From NCBI GenBank assembly GCA_000149265.1, contig CH002796.1:895879-959878 (forward strand): DNA of 64,000 nt. Reading direction: 5' to 3'. The position numbers and the translations under genes are program-made. The notes below the pieces were generated by a model. That model saw only the letters and a list, made by a program, of their open reading frames with translations, had not been told where the DNA came from and searched no databases. Within the stretch, counting starts at the first letter, position 1; every line of letters starts with the position of its first letter. The stretch comes from Ciona savignyi (taxonomy: Eukaryota; Chordata; Ascidiacea; Phlebobranchia; Cionidae). This document shows, in pieces, positions 47,401 to 59,336 of this stretch.

Positions 47401-47936
47401 TACGGACTATCCGGTCAGAGCCCTCCTGCTCCTGTATTAAACGACGGGAAATGACCACCGCTGTATATTAATTTCCTTGTTTTCATTTCCAGGGCTACCA
47501 GATTCCCCGCGGCTGGCAAATAATCTACAGCATTCGGCTCACCCACGAGGAGGCCGCTGGCAAAGTGCTACAGAACGGCGGGGAGTGTGAATTCAACCCC
47601 GGACAGTACTTTGACTGCTCCTGTGACAGTGACGACTCTAAATCGACGAAAACAGCACCACCGAAACACACTTGCAGCAAGCAGAACAGCCCTTACAGTT
47701 TCCTACCTTTCGGGAAAGGCGCTCGGATGTGCGCGGGTAAAAACTACGGAATGCTCTACTTGAAGGTGCTTATTTTCGAACTTGTTCGAAACGCCGACAT
47801 AAGTTTGGTCGGGAAATGTAAAATCGTTGAAGTACCAATGACACGAACGGACAAATCCGTCAAAATCAAATTGACTCCAATACGAAAACCTAGCCGAACG
47901 ACAGAGCAATGTTGCCTTGCACAAGGGTTGCTTTAA
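38475..47936 (+). CDS. cytochrome P450 family 26, paralogue A (retinoic acid hydroxylase, 7 exons)
   Basis: Exons 38475-39005, 41189-41312, 42174-42355, 42982-43173, 45766-46035, 46469-46651, 47493-47936 join in phase to 641 aa (vertebrate CYP26 is about 500). The ATG is the first after an in-frame TAA. Residues 1-115 are a polar extension with sequons at N53, N67, N96, N102 and N105; a membrane anchor follows at about 116-142. Then come the proline hinge PLPLPGGNMGFPLVGE, the B-C region WPSTTRRILG, the I-helix (FIFAGTQSLQ), the K-helix KETLRVTP (ExxR), and the heme loop FGKGARMCAG with the Cys ligand. The I-helix has Ser where most P450s have the oxygen-activating Thr. CYP26 enzymes oxidise all-trans retinoic acid at C4 or C18 in the ER. 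Subfamily (A1, B1 or C1) cannot be assigned; tunicate paralogues likely arose independently. AATAAA lies 18 nt after the stop. Confidence 0.94.
40818..41155 (-). mobile_element. SINE-A copy just before CYP26-A exon 2
   Basis: Left edge AAGGATAAGATATATATCTT; the body contains a ~50-bp insertion or duplication (ACAGTAATCGTCAAATT then AAAGTAATGGTCAGATT). It ends about 34 bp before the exon. Confidence 0.8.
41335..41545. repeat. degenerate ACATTTTAAC tandem repeat
   Basis: Many imperfect copies of ACATTTTAACA/AAATTTTTA directly after the exon 2 donor of CYP26-A. Confidence 0.75.
41735..41842 (+). mobile_element. SINE-B copy in CYP26-A intron 2
   Basis: Head GGTCGTGTGGCCGAATGGTT, ending GGGCCCGGTAAAAAATAAAC. 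Confidence 0.8.
42400..42478 (-). mobile_element. SINE-B copy, truncated
   Basis: The minus-strand head GTGTGGCCGAATGGTTAACG is intact; the 3' half is missing. Confidence 0.75.
42490..42782 (+). mobile_element. SINE-A copy in CYP26-A intron 3
   Basis: Head GATGGGTTGGTGCGACGGCT, tail ACATGTACATCCTATCCCAA. It begins 12 bp from a SINE-B head pointing the other way. Confidence 0.85.
43450..43528 (-). mobile_element. SINE-B copy, truncated
   Basis: Plus-strand reading ends CATTCGGCCACACGACCGTA, the reverse of the family head. Confidence 0.7.
44246..44335 (+). mobile_element. SINE-B copy
   Basis: Head GGTCGTGTAGCCGAATGGTT; followed within 15 bp by an inverted SINE-A. Confidence 0.8.
44345..44645 (-). 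mobile_element. SINE-A copy, best preserved
   Basis: Four GGATA units at the left edge. At the right edge the minus strand reads CCCGGTGGTCTAGCGGTTAA, a clear tRNA A box, followed by GGTTGCAGGTGCGAAAC as B box. Useful as the family reference for this window. Confidence 0.9.
45545..45612 (-). mobile_element. SINE-B copy, truncated
   Basis: Ends with GCGTTAACCATTCGGCCACA on the plus strand, the reversed family head. Confidence 0.65.
46228..46326 (-). mobile_element. SINE-B copy, diverged
   Basis: On the plus strand it reads TTTTTACCGGGCCAGGTTTCG and ends near TATTGGGCCAAACGACC. Lies in CYP26-A intron 5. Confidence 0.65.
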
Positions 47937-48688
47937 ACCTGCTATATGGGCTGAATAAATGAGAATTCCATCCTAACAGGTGCTCTGTTCTGACTAATTT
48001 GCATTCTTGCCTTGTTTAATTTTCCTATTGTGCTTTATACATATATAGACTCTAATTCCGCTTTGACATTACTAACTCCTAATAAACAAAAACAATTTTC
48101 GCAAGTTGGTTTTTGTATAAGGGGTATGACAAGAAAAAGAAACACAAAATAATTAACGAAAACTGCGGAACACGCGACAATCAGGCATCCAAGGTTTATG
48201 GACAAAATGTATAGTCCAATCATTACGCACAAAATAGCATAAATTTACGTTATCCAAAAAGAAGACTACAATTTCAAGTGCGGTAAGGTAAATACTGTTG
48301 TTACCCAGTCGATTTGGTAAATTAAATCAAAGGAAATTGGTTAAAATTTACAATAACTTTGGGGGTAAACTTATATACATCAAAATAAATTCATGATTAA
48401 CGTATTTAACTGAAAAGTGACGTAATAATACGCTTAGTTACGTTGCAATTGCTCGAAGCAGTCTTAGTATGCTGTTGGCACGGCAAATACACACAAACAC
48501 CAGTGAAGAAATAACGTAGAAATAACGGTACTGTACAAAAGTCGGAAAATAGATTCAGGTTAAAAAGCTAGTTGCGTTTAAGCGACGGAAAAGTTTGTTA
48601 AAAAAGCGGAAATAAGTTAGATTGACAAGCGGGGTGGAAAGTCGCACTGAAGTCAGCGTTCATAGAGATCCTTTACAGCTTTGGCATT
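47937..48688. other. 752-bp gap between convergent CYP26 genes
   Basis: Holds the CYP26-A poly(A) signal (AATAAA at 47954-47959). No canonical hexamer for CYP26-B was found on the minus strand close to its stop. AT-rich; no repeat or RNA gene seen. Confidence 0.6.
47954..47959 (+). promoter_or_regulatory. CYP26-A poly(A) signal
   Basis: AATAAA only 18 nt after the stop codon, implying a very short 3'UTR. The downstream GTGCTCTGTTCTG is GT-rich. Confidence 0.7.
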
Positions 48689-51600
48689 TTAGGAGTTGTC
48701 ACAGGACGCTCTTTTGCTACTGGAAGTTACAACTCCGACTCTGTCTCTCGGCTCGAGGATGACTGGTAAGCCATCTTTCGGGTGAAGGGTTGGGATGGAG
48801 ACCATTTTTGGGAGTTTTTCGTTGGCGAGTTTCCAACCGCTGTTACACCTTATCATTTCGATGATTGCGAGTTTGCTGATGGTGCGAGCGTAGTCTTGCC
48901 CGATGCACATTCTCGGTCCACCCCCGAATGGAATATAACTGCAAGCAAGTACATAGGTTAGTTTTTCGTATACAACTTGGGAATATCCAGGAAAATACTA
49001 GTTAGCCTATACGAACCATTTAAGGAGCAGACTTAGTTAAAAAAAACAGCAAAATTAGTATGGCTTTTTGACCGCGCTGAGCTCTTATATTGGTTTGGTC
49101 GCTGAGTCCATTTTTAAATAGAAAGTGATATGGATCAGTTGCGTAAACCGTTAGACTACACAACCGTTCAAGAATTACGAATCATTTTCCATAATAAACA
49201 TTTTCAGTAATCTAACTTTAATTTCCTTATTTTTATATTAGCAGTTTCCCTCTTTCCTTTATTTCAGTTTCCCCCCTTAAATACCATTTTTGATTAAATC
49301 GCGAATCGCCGTTAAAATAAATAAAACGTATCATGTTACGTTGTTCGAAAGCCTAAATTGCTTAGGATAGGCATAGGATATTCATGAATGGAAAAAACAA
49401 GGGGGTTAACAGACGGGCAATCGTCAGATTACCTCGTGCCCATCATCGGGTTACCGGGGCTATTGCAGTGTGTTGTGTATGATTGAGACTTTCCTTCAAT
49501 TTGGTAGAACCCATTAATCCACTGGGTTCAAGCAATGTCCGTTAAGTGCCTTGCCCAAGGACACAACCAAGAAGTTTCCTATCGACAACCTTTCGGCTAA
49601 AACGTCACGCACTAAACCACCAGACTAATCTGATCTGTGCTTACCGGTATTTGGTTTCGTTTCCAGTCGGCGCGAAGTTTTCCGGGTTAAACTCGCTCAT
49701 GTGTTTGAATTCCATCTCGTGTGTGTCCCGTATGTTGTAGATCACCGTCCAGCCTTTGGGAATGCGGTAGTCCTGTAACAAAAGAGCCGTTGTTAGCATC
49801 GCGGTTTCGGTCGTGCTGAGACACTCAACTTGAAGCCGGGTTTATTACGCACGGTCAAGTTCACGAAATGGTTATTCGGAAAGGAGAAATTAAATTTGAA
49901 AGGTGTCGTGACCAAACTCCTCACCTAATGACGACCGAACCGGCCACAAAATAACAGGACACTTGAAAGTGCATGACCCGTCAGGTTTTAATTAAGTTTT
50001 ATTGAAGTGCCTATCGCCTATGTTCAAATTCCCGCTTCCGTTAATAAATCAGCGCCCTAATGTCTAGTGCAGTCAAAGTTTATCATTTGGCCTGTAATTT
50101 ATCCCAGTTATTAATAGCACACTACTCGCAAAACTGCGGCTGTGACAAAAGTTCACGGCGAATTAGGCAAACAGTGACTTACTAATTTAGCTGACGCGAT
50201 TCTATTTATAAAAATCGGAGGTGAACAGTTCAGTGAAAAGGACCTAGGTGTGTACTCAACATTGGCCGGACTTTAGAACCGACTGATTTAAGGAGCGCAC
50301 TTAAAAGATGTAACGATTTGATTGCAGTAATGTCATATGGGTTACTTGATGACAGACTATCATAGTGCTTCGCAATCATGCAGTGTGCCGCGAAACACTA
50401 CTGTGCAGCAAAACAATGCTTATAGGTGTGCCGCAGGAAATTATATTATTTTCTCAAAACACGTTTTTTTACCAAATAAGAAGGATTTAAATTTTTACAA
50501 ATTTGAATATCACGGCTATCAGACACTTCTTTAATATAATATTAAATGAATATAGCTTGTCAGAAGACCGCCATTGTACAATTATGACTGCAATGTGCCG
50601 TCAAATTTATTAAGTTTCTAAATGTTTCTCTAGTAAAAAAAGCTTGAGAAACACTGCTCTAACCTGGACCTTGGTCATTACACTGAACTGAAAAACGCGT
50701 GCGGCCAACTCAAACGAGGTGAAAAGTGTAATTTGTTTAAAATGTCCTGCGTGCGCTGGTATAATGGACGACTTTGTTGCGAAATGACTGGTGACCGAAT
50801 AACCTTTCCGCGGTGCCGTTATCATGATGACTATGTATACGTAGTTTATATCATAATGACTGTGCATACGAAGTATGTGTACATGAACTTACCCCGATTT
50901 GGAACGTCTTTCGGGCGCGCCTGTACGCGCCTAGCACCGGTGGACGTATCCGCAGCGTTTCCTTGAAAACTTGGTCGAGGTAGGTGAGTTTGTGGAGGGC
51001 CTGGAGATCGATCACGCGCTCTTCCTCGTCCGGGGTCTCGGCGTCGGCGGAGGACCGCTCTTCGCGCAAAATTCCGTGATCGATTAGTTCTTTTTCGACC
51101 TTAGCAAAGACTTCGGGGTGCCGCGCGAGCTCGAGAGTCGTGGAGGTTAAAGCGCTCGCCGAGGTGTAGTACCCGGCAAACATTAGTTCAATCGCCATTT
51201 CTTTGATTGCGAGGTCGCTTAGTTCAAAGTCGTCATCCTGCGCGACTGGTTTTTGGTTGTTGTTTGTGTTGTTGTTATCGATTTGTTCCTCAGATCGCAA
51301 TTTCTTCAATCTGCAAAATCATGAGAGCTTGGTTATAATAAAAAATGGAACTTTGCAAATGGCTTACACATTGTCGTTTTGGAAAGTGCGAAAAACACTG
51401 AGGTGTTTTCAATGACCGGCCACTCAAATGTATTAAGAAGTGCGATAATTCCAAGCGTTTAATTGGGTTGTGATCGCACTTAAAATCGGAAAACACAAAA
51501 ACGACTAGTTTTAGCGAAAGGTTTGAAAGAAACTTCAAGAAATGTTTTCTACTTTAGTTCGTTAATAGGTACGCGGGAGAAAAATGTAACTTTGACGAAA

Positions 51601-54600
51601 AAATCAACAAAAATCTACCTTATGGAGTTCTTGATTTCCTCGTGTAGGATTATTCCAAGCGCCCCGCGGAAAGCGCTTCTATCGTCGGGTTCGCTTTCCG
51701 CTCCGTCTTTGTTGATTTCCGCAAGAACCGCTTTCTTTTTGATCTCTATGTGAGTTTGAAGAAGATCGAGGAGTTGTTGTCTCGCCTTCATTCCCTGGAA
51801 ATGCATTTAAAACTCAGCGATTTTTGTACCAAATTTATTGAAAATATTGCGACCGCAAGAAGACGCTAAAGATTTATTAAAGGAAATGGTGACCAGAAAG
51901 AGATGCCAAAAGTGTACGGTCGTGTAGCCGAATTGTAACTAGACCGATACATATATACCGACTACTTTAAACCAAAAAACGGTTCAATTGACGAGCCCAT
52001 CATGGGTTCGAAACTTGGCTTTGTAAAAAAAGATTCAAGCCGTTTAAAGATTGACATGATATTTATGTTTGCCACCATAGTGGGAAACGGCACTCGCTAG
52101 ACACTGATATTTTTTTACCGACATACCCCTAGCCGGAGTAGGAAAGCTATTTTAATGTCGTAATTATTTGACATGATGTTTTCCATTTTACCGACCCATT
52201 TGAGGCCATTTTGAATCAACGCAACTCACTCTACCTACATGGCAGAGGAACCAGGTTAAATCTACTACACTCGGAAGTATATGCAAATCGGAGTTTTCCC
52301 AACCGCATATAAGAGTGGCAGTTAAGCAGGCAGGTGGTCCCGGGTGGCCAACCGCGCTATTTCACCTTTGCATTTTTGTATATTACTTCCCGTGTGGCCG
52401 AAATGCCAAGCGCAAGAGCAACGACCTCGTATGGCGCCAATTATATATAAAGTCCAAGGTGGGCGCAGTTTGAAGTGCGAATTACACGACGTGCTATTAT
52501 TTACTTCACTTCCACAAGCTTCAACAAGCCATTGCAAGCATACAGTTGTCGAATACCAAGATTGATATTTTAATCAACACCATTGTTTAAATGTTTGGAT
52601 TTCCCTTAAAGTTATTTCGCTTTTAACAAATGTGTATAAAATGCGTTAGTATAGCAATTACTGCGCAGAAATTGGCTGAGTTTAGCAAATTCTGCGATGA
52701 AACCAGTCAACTTCTGGAGTAAATAACTAACACTGCATTTAATGCAAACAAGTATGCAGTGTTGTAACTGTAAATCTCTTATTTCGATCATTATTATTTA
52801 ATGTCTATGTAATATCCCGGATGTAAGCTTATTAATAGCGGTCTCATTCATTCTAATACTTTCCTTAGCGAGCGTACGGTACTTAATAAATAAACTGAAG
52901 AGTTCTATAAAATGTGAGCGTAATAATGATTAATAAGTCACAAAACATCTATGTATTAAAGACATTTTATGGTAGAATAACCCAATTTACCTTGTTGAAT
53001 CCCAATCCTGGTATGTTGTGTGGGATACAGAATACGTTGCTGACAAGCTGGTTGAAAGTTTGAAACAACTTGTCCGATTTGGCTTGGTCGGTGATCTCAA
53101 GGCCCAGCAACGCGTTCACCCCCACGTCGAATGTCAGTCGTAGCATGTTGGGGTAAACCAGGGGCCGCTCGCTCTTCTGCATCTGCTGGACCTGAAACAA
53201 ATTTAAAAAAAAATTAAAAAAATTAAAAAAATATAAAAATATATATATATATATTTTTTTTTAAATGTTCAATTCTTGAGAAGGGGCAAAAGAAAGCTAT
53301 GGGAATGTAAAAGTGTATATTAATCAGAGAATGGTGGATTCGATACTGTGATGGGGTTGGGGTTAGTGTTAAAATCAAGGTTTCTCTATTTTTGTACTCT
53401 TATCAATAAAATCGTGAAATACAAGAATTTGAATTCACAGAATTTTTAATTCAATCTTCGTAGGCGAATTAGAATATTATGCATACAATTAAAACCACAC
53501 AAGACAGAAATTAGACCAATAGCTACGAAAGGGGTCTTTTGGCAGATTATTTTGAGCTTTGTTTGAAAGTTCTAGCCTATACCAAGGTACATGCTTTTTT
53601 GTGGAATATATTTATACTTGTATCTTAAAATACCAGTCGTTTTGCCTGATCAACAAATGTCGCAATTGCAGAAAGAAAGCTTAGTCGACTCTAAAACGCT
53701 TATTATCGATCCCACAACGATATTACCAATTACACGAACGTTATACAATCGCAAGAGCTTTCAAGAAACGACGGTGCTTGCTCGAAGGTACCAGGAATGC
53801 AACGCAGATTCAATTAATATAAACATTGCGGCAAAGGACGATATACCGAGTGTATTCTGGGGCCGGCGTTTTCCAAGAAACGGTCAGCGATTGAAAGGCT
53901 CGTTGCTTAACCACGGCAAGCTCTTAACAAGCTTCTTGCATTTCGGGGAGGAGAAACTACACACTTAAATGAAGATTAGGGCATGAGGGTTAGTTTAAAC
54001 ATGGGGTTGAAGTTAGGAACATTTTAAGATTAGTATTTAGGGCAGAGTAAAACTAAGTTTCTATAATTTTGGTGAGATTAGTTTTCCATAGTTTTAATTT
54101 ATATTTTCCTCGTTCCCTTTTTCCGTTCATTTAAGACTGCCCTTTTAAAGGGAGAATTTGCCATTGATTGCGGTAATTGCATACGGGCTCTGAATAAACT
54201 CGTGTGTCAGGCACAATAGCTTAACTTTACCGCTGCGACCGTTTGGATTTGTGCCGTGACTTTAACACAACGAAAATCGGCAGATAACTTGATTCCGAAT
54301 TAATTGGTTTTCTCATTCGTAATTTGGCTGCATTTTTAACCAAAAAACACCCCCACGGCTTAACTTTCAATTAACATTTAAGCGGAAAGAAAAGGTTGCT
54401 GCAATGCAGTACACTGTCCGCGCTTGCACCGGTTTCGTAGAAGCTATCGGGGCGACGCCCTGCAACCAATTTAGCCGTTTTTAACCAAATTTATCGGATC
54501 GTAAAGACAACCGCGTAGCCGAAGCAAAGAGCCCGACCTAATTAAACTCGATTGGAAGTGATTACGCGCTCTGAACTGCAAATCGACAGAATAAGAACCG

Positions 54601-57600
54601 GAACTTATCGCTATTAATTCCATACAGCAACGGCAGCGAAGCATGATTGAAAATTCTAAATTTATTAAGCTTTCGAAGAAGTCCAAACGCTATAAACTCT
54701 TTATCTAATCCAGCAGGGCATAATTGAAAATGTGAACTTACGATTTTCGCCGAGTGATGCCTCATAAACGGGATGTATTGGTTGAGCATGGCTCGGGTGA
54801 ATGCCTTGAAAGCGACCTTTCGCTTGAATTTGTGTATCGCGCCTGTCGAGTTGACGATGCCGTTCATACCGAGAATAGCGCGGACTGTGTAAGGCCAAAT
54901 CGTTGTCACAAGGTCGTGTTCTCCAGTCAAGACCTGCGTGAAGAAAAATATCAAACCAGTCCTCCAAGGCATTCCAAATCCAATCTATAGCAATTTAAAT
55001 GTTACCACGTCATACTAATCCGCTTTAATAAAGAGTATTATAAACTCAAGTTGGTTTGGTATATACAAGGGCCTCAACAGCGACCCTTTTTTGGTTTGAA
55101 TTCTATTTTGTTTAGTCCATTTACCTGTTTGACGTATTCGTGTCCAGATACTTTGACCATGGGCAGCGAAATCGCACTCGTAGTGAAGACGTTTCCGTAT
55201 TTCTTTCTCCGACTGGAATTAAAATTCGCTCCCTGTAGATAAAAGGCGATTTTAATCAGCATGAAATTAATTGAATAATTGCATTGAAAACGACTATGAC
55301 CCTAAAGTTGACCTTTGTGTGGCGGTCAGACTATTGAGACCGCGGGTTAACGAGCGATGATGTTTTTTCAAAGGCACCGTCTCGGCTTTGTTGTCCTTTG
55401 CCAAATCATGACAAATAGCCACCGTAAGCAATCGTTAACCCGGTATGCCCTCGATTGGGTACTCTCTCACTATAGAGTCGCTCTTGAAACGCACCACTGC
55501 GGGCTGGAATAAATGTCGCGGACAGTGGCAGGGACAAAAGCCCCTAATCTAATCGGCGCTCGTTAAAATACCCGAGACAAAACGGCTCTCGTGCTTGGAC
55601 AAAGTATCGAGCGATCGCGGCGAGGTCAGCGAGAGGTGAAGCCAGGCGCGGCCCCGACTAATCACCTTCTTAGCACCTGTAGACCCCGGCAAAATAGACG
55701 GTCAATCTCCGGTCGATCATTGCGCTCGTAAGTGGTCGTAATGGGCGCCGCCGATTAAATTTACCGGGGTAATCTGCAACCCGAAACGACGCGAAAGCAA
55801 ACATATCATTGTTTATGGCGCGATTCTCGCAGCGACAGCCGAGGTAGCCACTTAATACCGGGTTATGTGAGCGTACATACGTCATTCGACGCTAAGGCCA
55901 AGCATTACCTTGAGACCGAGTCAAGTTGTCTGACACCGGTTTCATTATCTCCGACCTTTCGTGGACTTATCCCTTTGACCCAAACTGGAAGTTGTAACTT
56001 TATCGTGGCAAGCAAGGTCGCGTCCTTATATACAATTGGATAAAAAGCTTTTCGCTCGCGCGACCGTAAAGCGCTGTCAAATTTCGCTTACTGTGCCGGA
56101 AACATTAGCCGAGTTGTACAATCACGTTTCCTACCTGTGTAAATAGGCCATGGGGTTCACTCAACGGCCAAACAGGTGACAAACAAATCTAGAATTAGGA
56201 CTTGCGGCCACGGGACGCAGCGGGACATTTCTAAAATCCGAACTACATGACAAAATTCGCTCAAGTTTACGCTGATAACCCGAACCGGCGTCGGAGCAAT
56301 GTAAACAACTTAAATGTAATCATATTGTTAGGGAAATATTAAAGTCCCAATGTCAACATAGGGACAAGGTCTTTTGTATGACGGTACAAGTTCGTTGGCG
56401 GCCATGGTTCCGATTACAAGTCGGGCGTAATGGTTGAACAAGGTTTAATGTCGATTATTACATAAGCCACGTTCTTGTTTTGGTAAGATTCATCGAAAAC
56501 AACTCAATGCAAACGGAATTACCAGTCAACGGAGAAATGAAATAATGCCCGGGGCCTTACACAGAATTACATTATTAGCTGGTTGAATAGGCTTTCGATT
56601 GATTGGACGTTTTATCTTAGAATGAAAACCATTCGAACTTTGCGAGACCTTTAGTTTCTGCGAAAGCGGAGCATTTGATTATGAGAAAATCCGACAAAAT
56701 ACGTTTTGATTCCGCCATTAAGGCAGCGGATTGTGGGCGGGCCAAATAGTTGCGTACAATAAAATTCCCTCTTTGAAACAAAACCACAGGCTTAAGCGAT
56801 TCGTTCCGTTTCTTGTTTTATAAATAGCGGTAAGATCGGATAGTAAAAGGGGCGTTTTGTAAAAAAAAAACGGAAGTCGATTGCGGAATTTGATTGCGGA
56901 ATTTTCGCGGAGTACGCTCGGGAGCGACAACCGGGGATTAAATTCAAGTTGATGCAACAATGGCACTCCGAATTCCACACACGCGACGCAGCAATGTGTC
57001 ACCCCCGCACGAGAGACAAGTGCTCCCGGTCACGCTGCCACACAAACGCCGCTCAGCTTCACCCAAATCGATTTTAAATTATTGAAATCGCACATTTAAT
57101 TCCGAGATTTGCCGATCGCTTGCTCAGCGTAGTTTATCGGCCTATGAGACTGCAGGCGCAATGTATAATCTCACTGAAAGAGATAACGCGGTTTAAGGCC
57201 ACACCGTCAGAGTCCACAAGTTCGGTTGTTATCTGCTCATAAAGCACAACCATCCTGTCCGCTTTGATAAACTATTCTGCGGTTGCTACTCGCTTAATCC
57301 GTAACGCTCGTGGAAAAATACAATCTACTCCAGGGCGAAACCACTTCTAGATTTAAGCTAACCACACGCAGAACGAAGCTGTAGGTTAATAGAGCAGCTA
57401 GTTACCTGTGTGATCCAAGCGATGGTTTCTCCGATGAAGGGCAGTCCGAAACTTCCGGGTGGAATTGGAAGGTGGTTCAAGTTGCTGTCGGGATCAAACG
57501 CCTTCTTCATATTGTAATGAACCCACCACGCGTTGAGTGGACGCCAAAGAACACAGGCTACCAGGAAAGCAGTGACCACAAACAAAAAGATTGCCATCAC

Positions 57601-58525
57601 CGGCGACGCACTAGGTGCAGGGCCGCCGTCCTGGACCAGTATTGTCCCATTCAGTAGCTCTGCAGATTGGTTGGCACCAGAATGAATCTCTTCAAGGTTT
57701 TCCGCTCTCCCCAGCACCGAATCTGTCTCGTTTCCGCTTAATGCACTTTTCCAACCCTCAGTAACGTTTTCCTGTAAAAGTAAAAAAAACGCGTTAAGTT
57801 CCAGTCCGTAGCAGCTAAGGCAAAACTGCGAGCAGCTAGCCTCTCCACGACCATATGAGGTTCATACAAGTCAAAAGCCAGAGTTCAAGCAGCTTAGAGG
57901 CGTACTCGAAACCTCGGTTTACGCAATCAAGGTTCAACAGTTTAAGCGCAATGTAAAGAGCCTACAACGCGACTGCTTCTGTTCGTCGAAAGTTTTCGCA
58001 TATCATAATTAAATCAGCCTGGAATCTAAGCGCTACAAGAATAGGAATTAAGTCACTCTTTAGGCTATATCGCTTACTCGTCAGTAGTCGGTATTAAAAC
58101 TGCCAGTCATGCAATTTAGTTTGCGCTTGAGTACGATTTCTATGTAATATATTTCCTGCAAAATCGGCGACTGGGTTCTCATCAATACGCGTGCACACCA
58201 AGTAGTCTCAAGTTGCGAATAACGCGGTGAAAGCAAGGTCACTTATAATCCTGCTCGCTTGGCCGCAAACTTTTCGCTCAGACCTAATCCGCGGATTTTA
58301 ATAGTGCCAGCGACCGAGATATCACTTAGCAACCAAACCGCCGCGAAGACAGAGATCGTAGACGCGGACATTAATTAGACCCCCAAGACAAAGTCAAATT
58401 GAACGTACCATGCTTGAGAGTAACCATAAAGGGGTGTTGTTTCGTTGGTTCCCAGTGCTCACAGACAAGCTCATTAGGTCATAAGTCACCACCACTGGGG
58501 CAACGAGCTGAACCGGTAACGACAT
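48689..58525 (-). CDS. cytochrome P450 family 26, paralogue B (retinoic acid hydroxylase, 9 exons)
   Basis: Exons from the start: 58525-58409, 57771-57406, 55232-55125, 54933-54742, 53191-52991, 51794-51619, 51310-50893, 49772-49645, 48938-48689; all in phase, 651 aa. The ATG follows an in-frame TAA. Residues 1-97 form a polar extension with sequons at N29, N41, N53, N73 and N80; the anchor is at about 98-114. Next come the hinge LPIPPGSFGLPFIGE, WPYTVRAILG, the I-helix FAGYYTSASA with the conserved Thr, the K-helix KETLRIRPP, the segment YRIPKGWTVIYNIRDTH typical of CYP26, and the heme loop FGGGPRMCIG. Exon 7 adds an Asn/Gln-rich, acidic loop before the I-helix. The role is the same as paralogue A, oxidative clearance of retinoic acid in the ER. 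Exon 1 is short and rests on its ATG, donor (ATG|GTACGT) and phase rather than homology. DR5-type elements lie in intron 1 and upstream. Confidence 0.94.
49362..49632 (-). mobile_element. SINE-A copy beside CYP26-B exon 8
   Basis: Left edge AGGATAGGCATAGGATATTC; right edge about 13 bp short of the exon 8 donor. It therefore contributes sequence to the start of CYP26-B intron 8. Confidence 0.85.
51916..52030 (+). mobile_element. SINE-B copy in CYP26-B intron 5
   Basis: Head GGTCGTGTAGCCGAATTGTA, B box ATGGGTTCGAAACTTGGCTT, A-rich end. Confidence 0.75.
53197..53265. repeat. A/T low-complexity tract
   Basis: Runs of A6-A9 separated by TT, then (AT)n and a T run. It lies immediately upstream of the CYP26-B exon 5 acceptor on the transcribed strand. 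Confidence 0.8.
58225..58241 (+). promoter_or_regulatory. near-consensus DR5 in CYP26-B intron 1
   Basis: CGGTGA AAGCA AGGTCA. The second half-site is perfect; the first departs from RGKTSA at one base. Located 168 bp inside intron 1. Confidence 0.4.
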
Positions 58526-59319
58526 TTGAGCCACGATTCGAAAAGGATTTTTTTTCTTAAAAATGAATAAGTGCTCTTCTACGGTTTAACAGCGGACTTG
58601 GACACCGTGTTCAAAGTACAATAGCTCGATCGCTGACTGGCATATAACGTAAACTTGGCCGGACTCGGGCTACGGATTAAACAGTATTATCTTCCAACAC
58701 TGAAGTTCTTCGGTACTTTTCTCGGAACGTTGACTTGGTTGCACGAAGAATGAACTATGAGCGTAGAGGCTCGACTCCTGTCTTATATTGCCCGACCCAC
58801 TGCTGATTGAGATAACTTCGTTTATTTGTCGCCCTTCGGCCGCGTTTGCACAAAACTAACAAGGGGGTGTACACCCGCGCGCGTTCACGTTCCGCAGAGG
58901 AAAAAAGAACGTTAAAAAACAACGACGTTTTTCCCTCGCCTGTTAACTCCTATTGTTTCGCATCGTTAATAACTTTATGCGGCGAGCGCGAGAGTCATCG
59001 CTGTCCCCAGTTTAACCTCGGTCGCCACTCTTCTCGCTCTCTCTCGGCCAAAACAGGTGAGATAACCCGTGTTCGGCAAAGAATTTCCCGGTGAAACCTG
59101 GCCGGGACGCCGAAGTTAATGCATCCGCTACCAATAAAGCGATAAATTAATTGAACATCTCGACTGGTGCACCACTCTGTCGAGCAAAGCGATCGCAGTA
59201 CACTCGGCCAAAAGGTCGCGTCATCGAACTTGAAATAGTCGGTCGCCGCATCGTAAAGCGCGGTCGTCAAATAAATCACGTGTTATACGAGATATGTCGG
59301 TTTATAGAGTTTGCATTAA

Positions 59320-59336
59320 AGTTCACCACCGGGTTA
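59320..59336 (+). promoter_or_regulatory. near-consensus DR5 upstream of CYP26-B
   Basis: AGTTCA CCACC GGGTTA. The first half-site is perfect; the second differs from GGGTCA at one base. About 0.8 kb before the CYP26-B ATG, the usual place for a proximal RARE. Confidence 0.45.
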
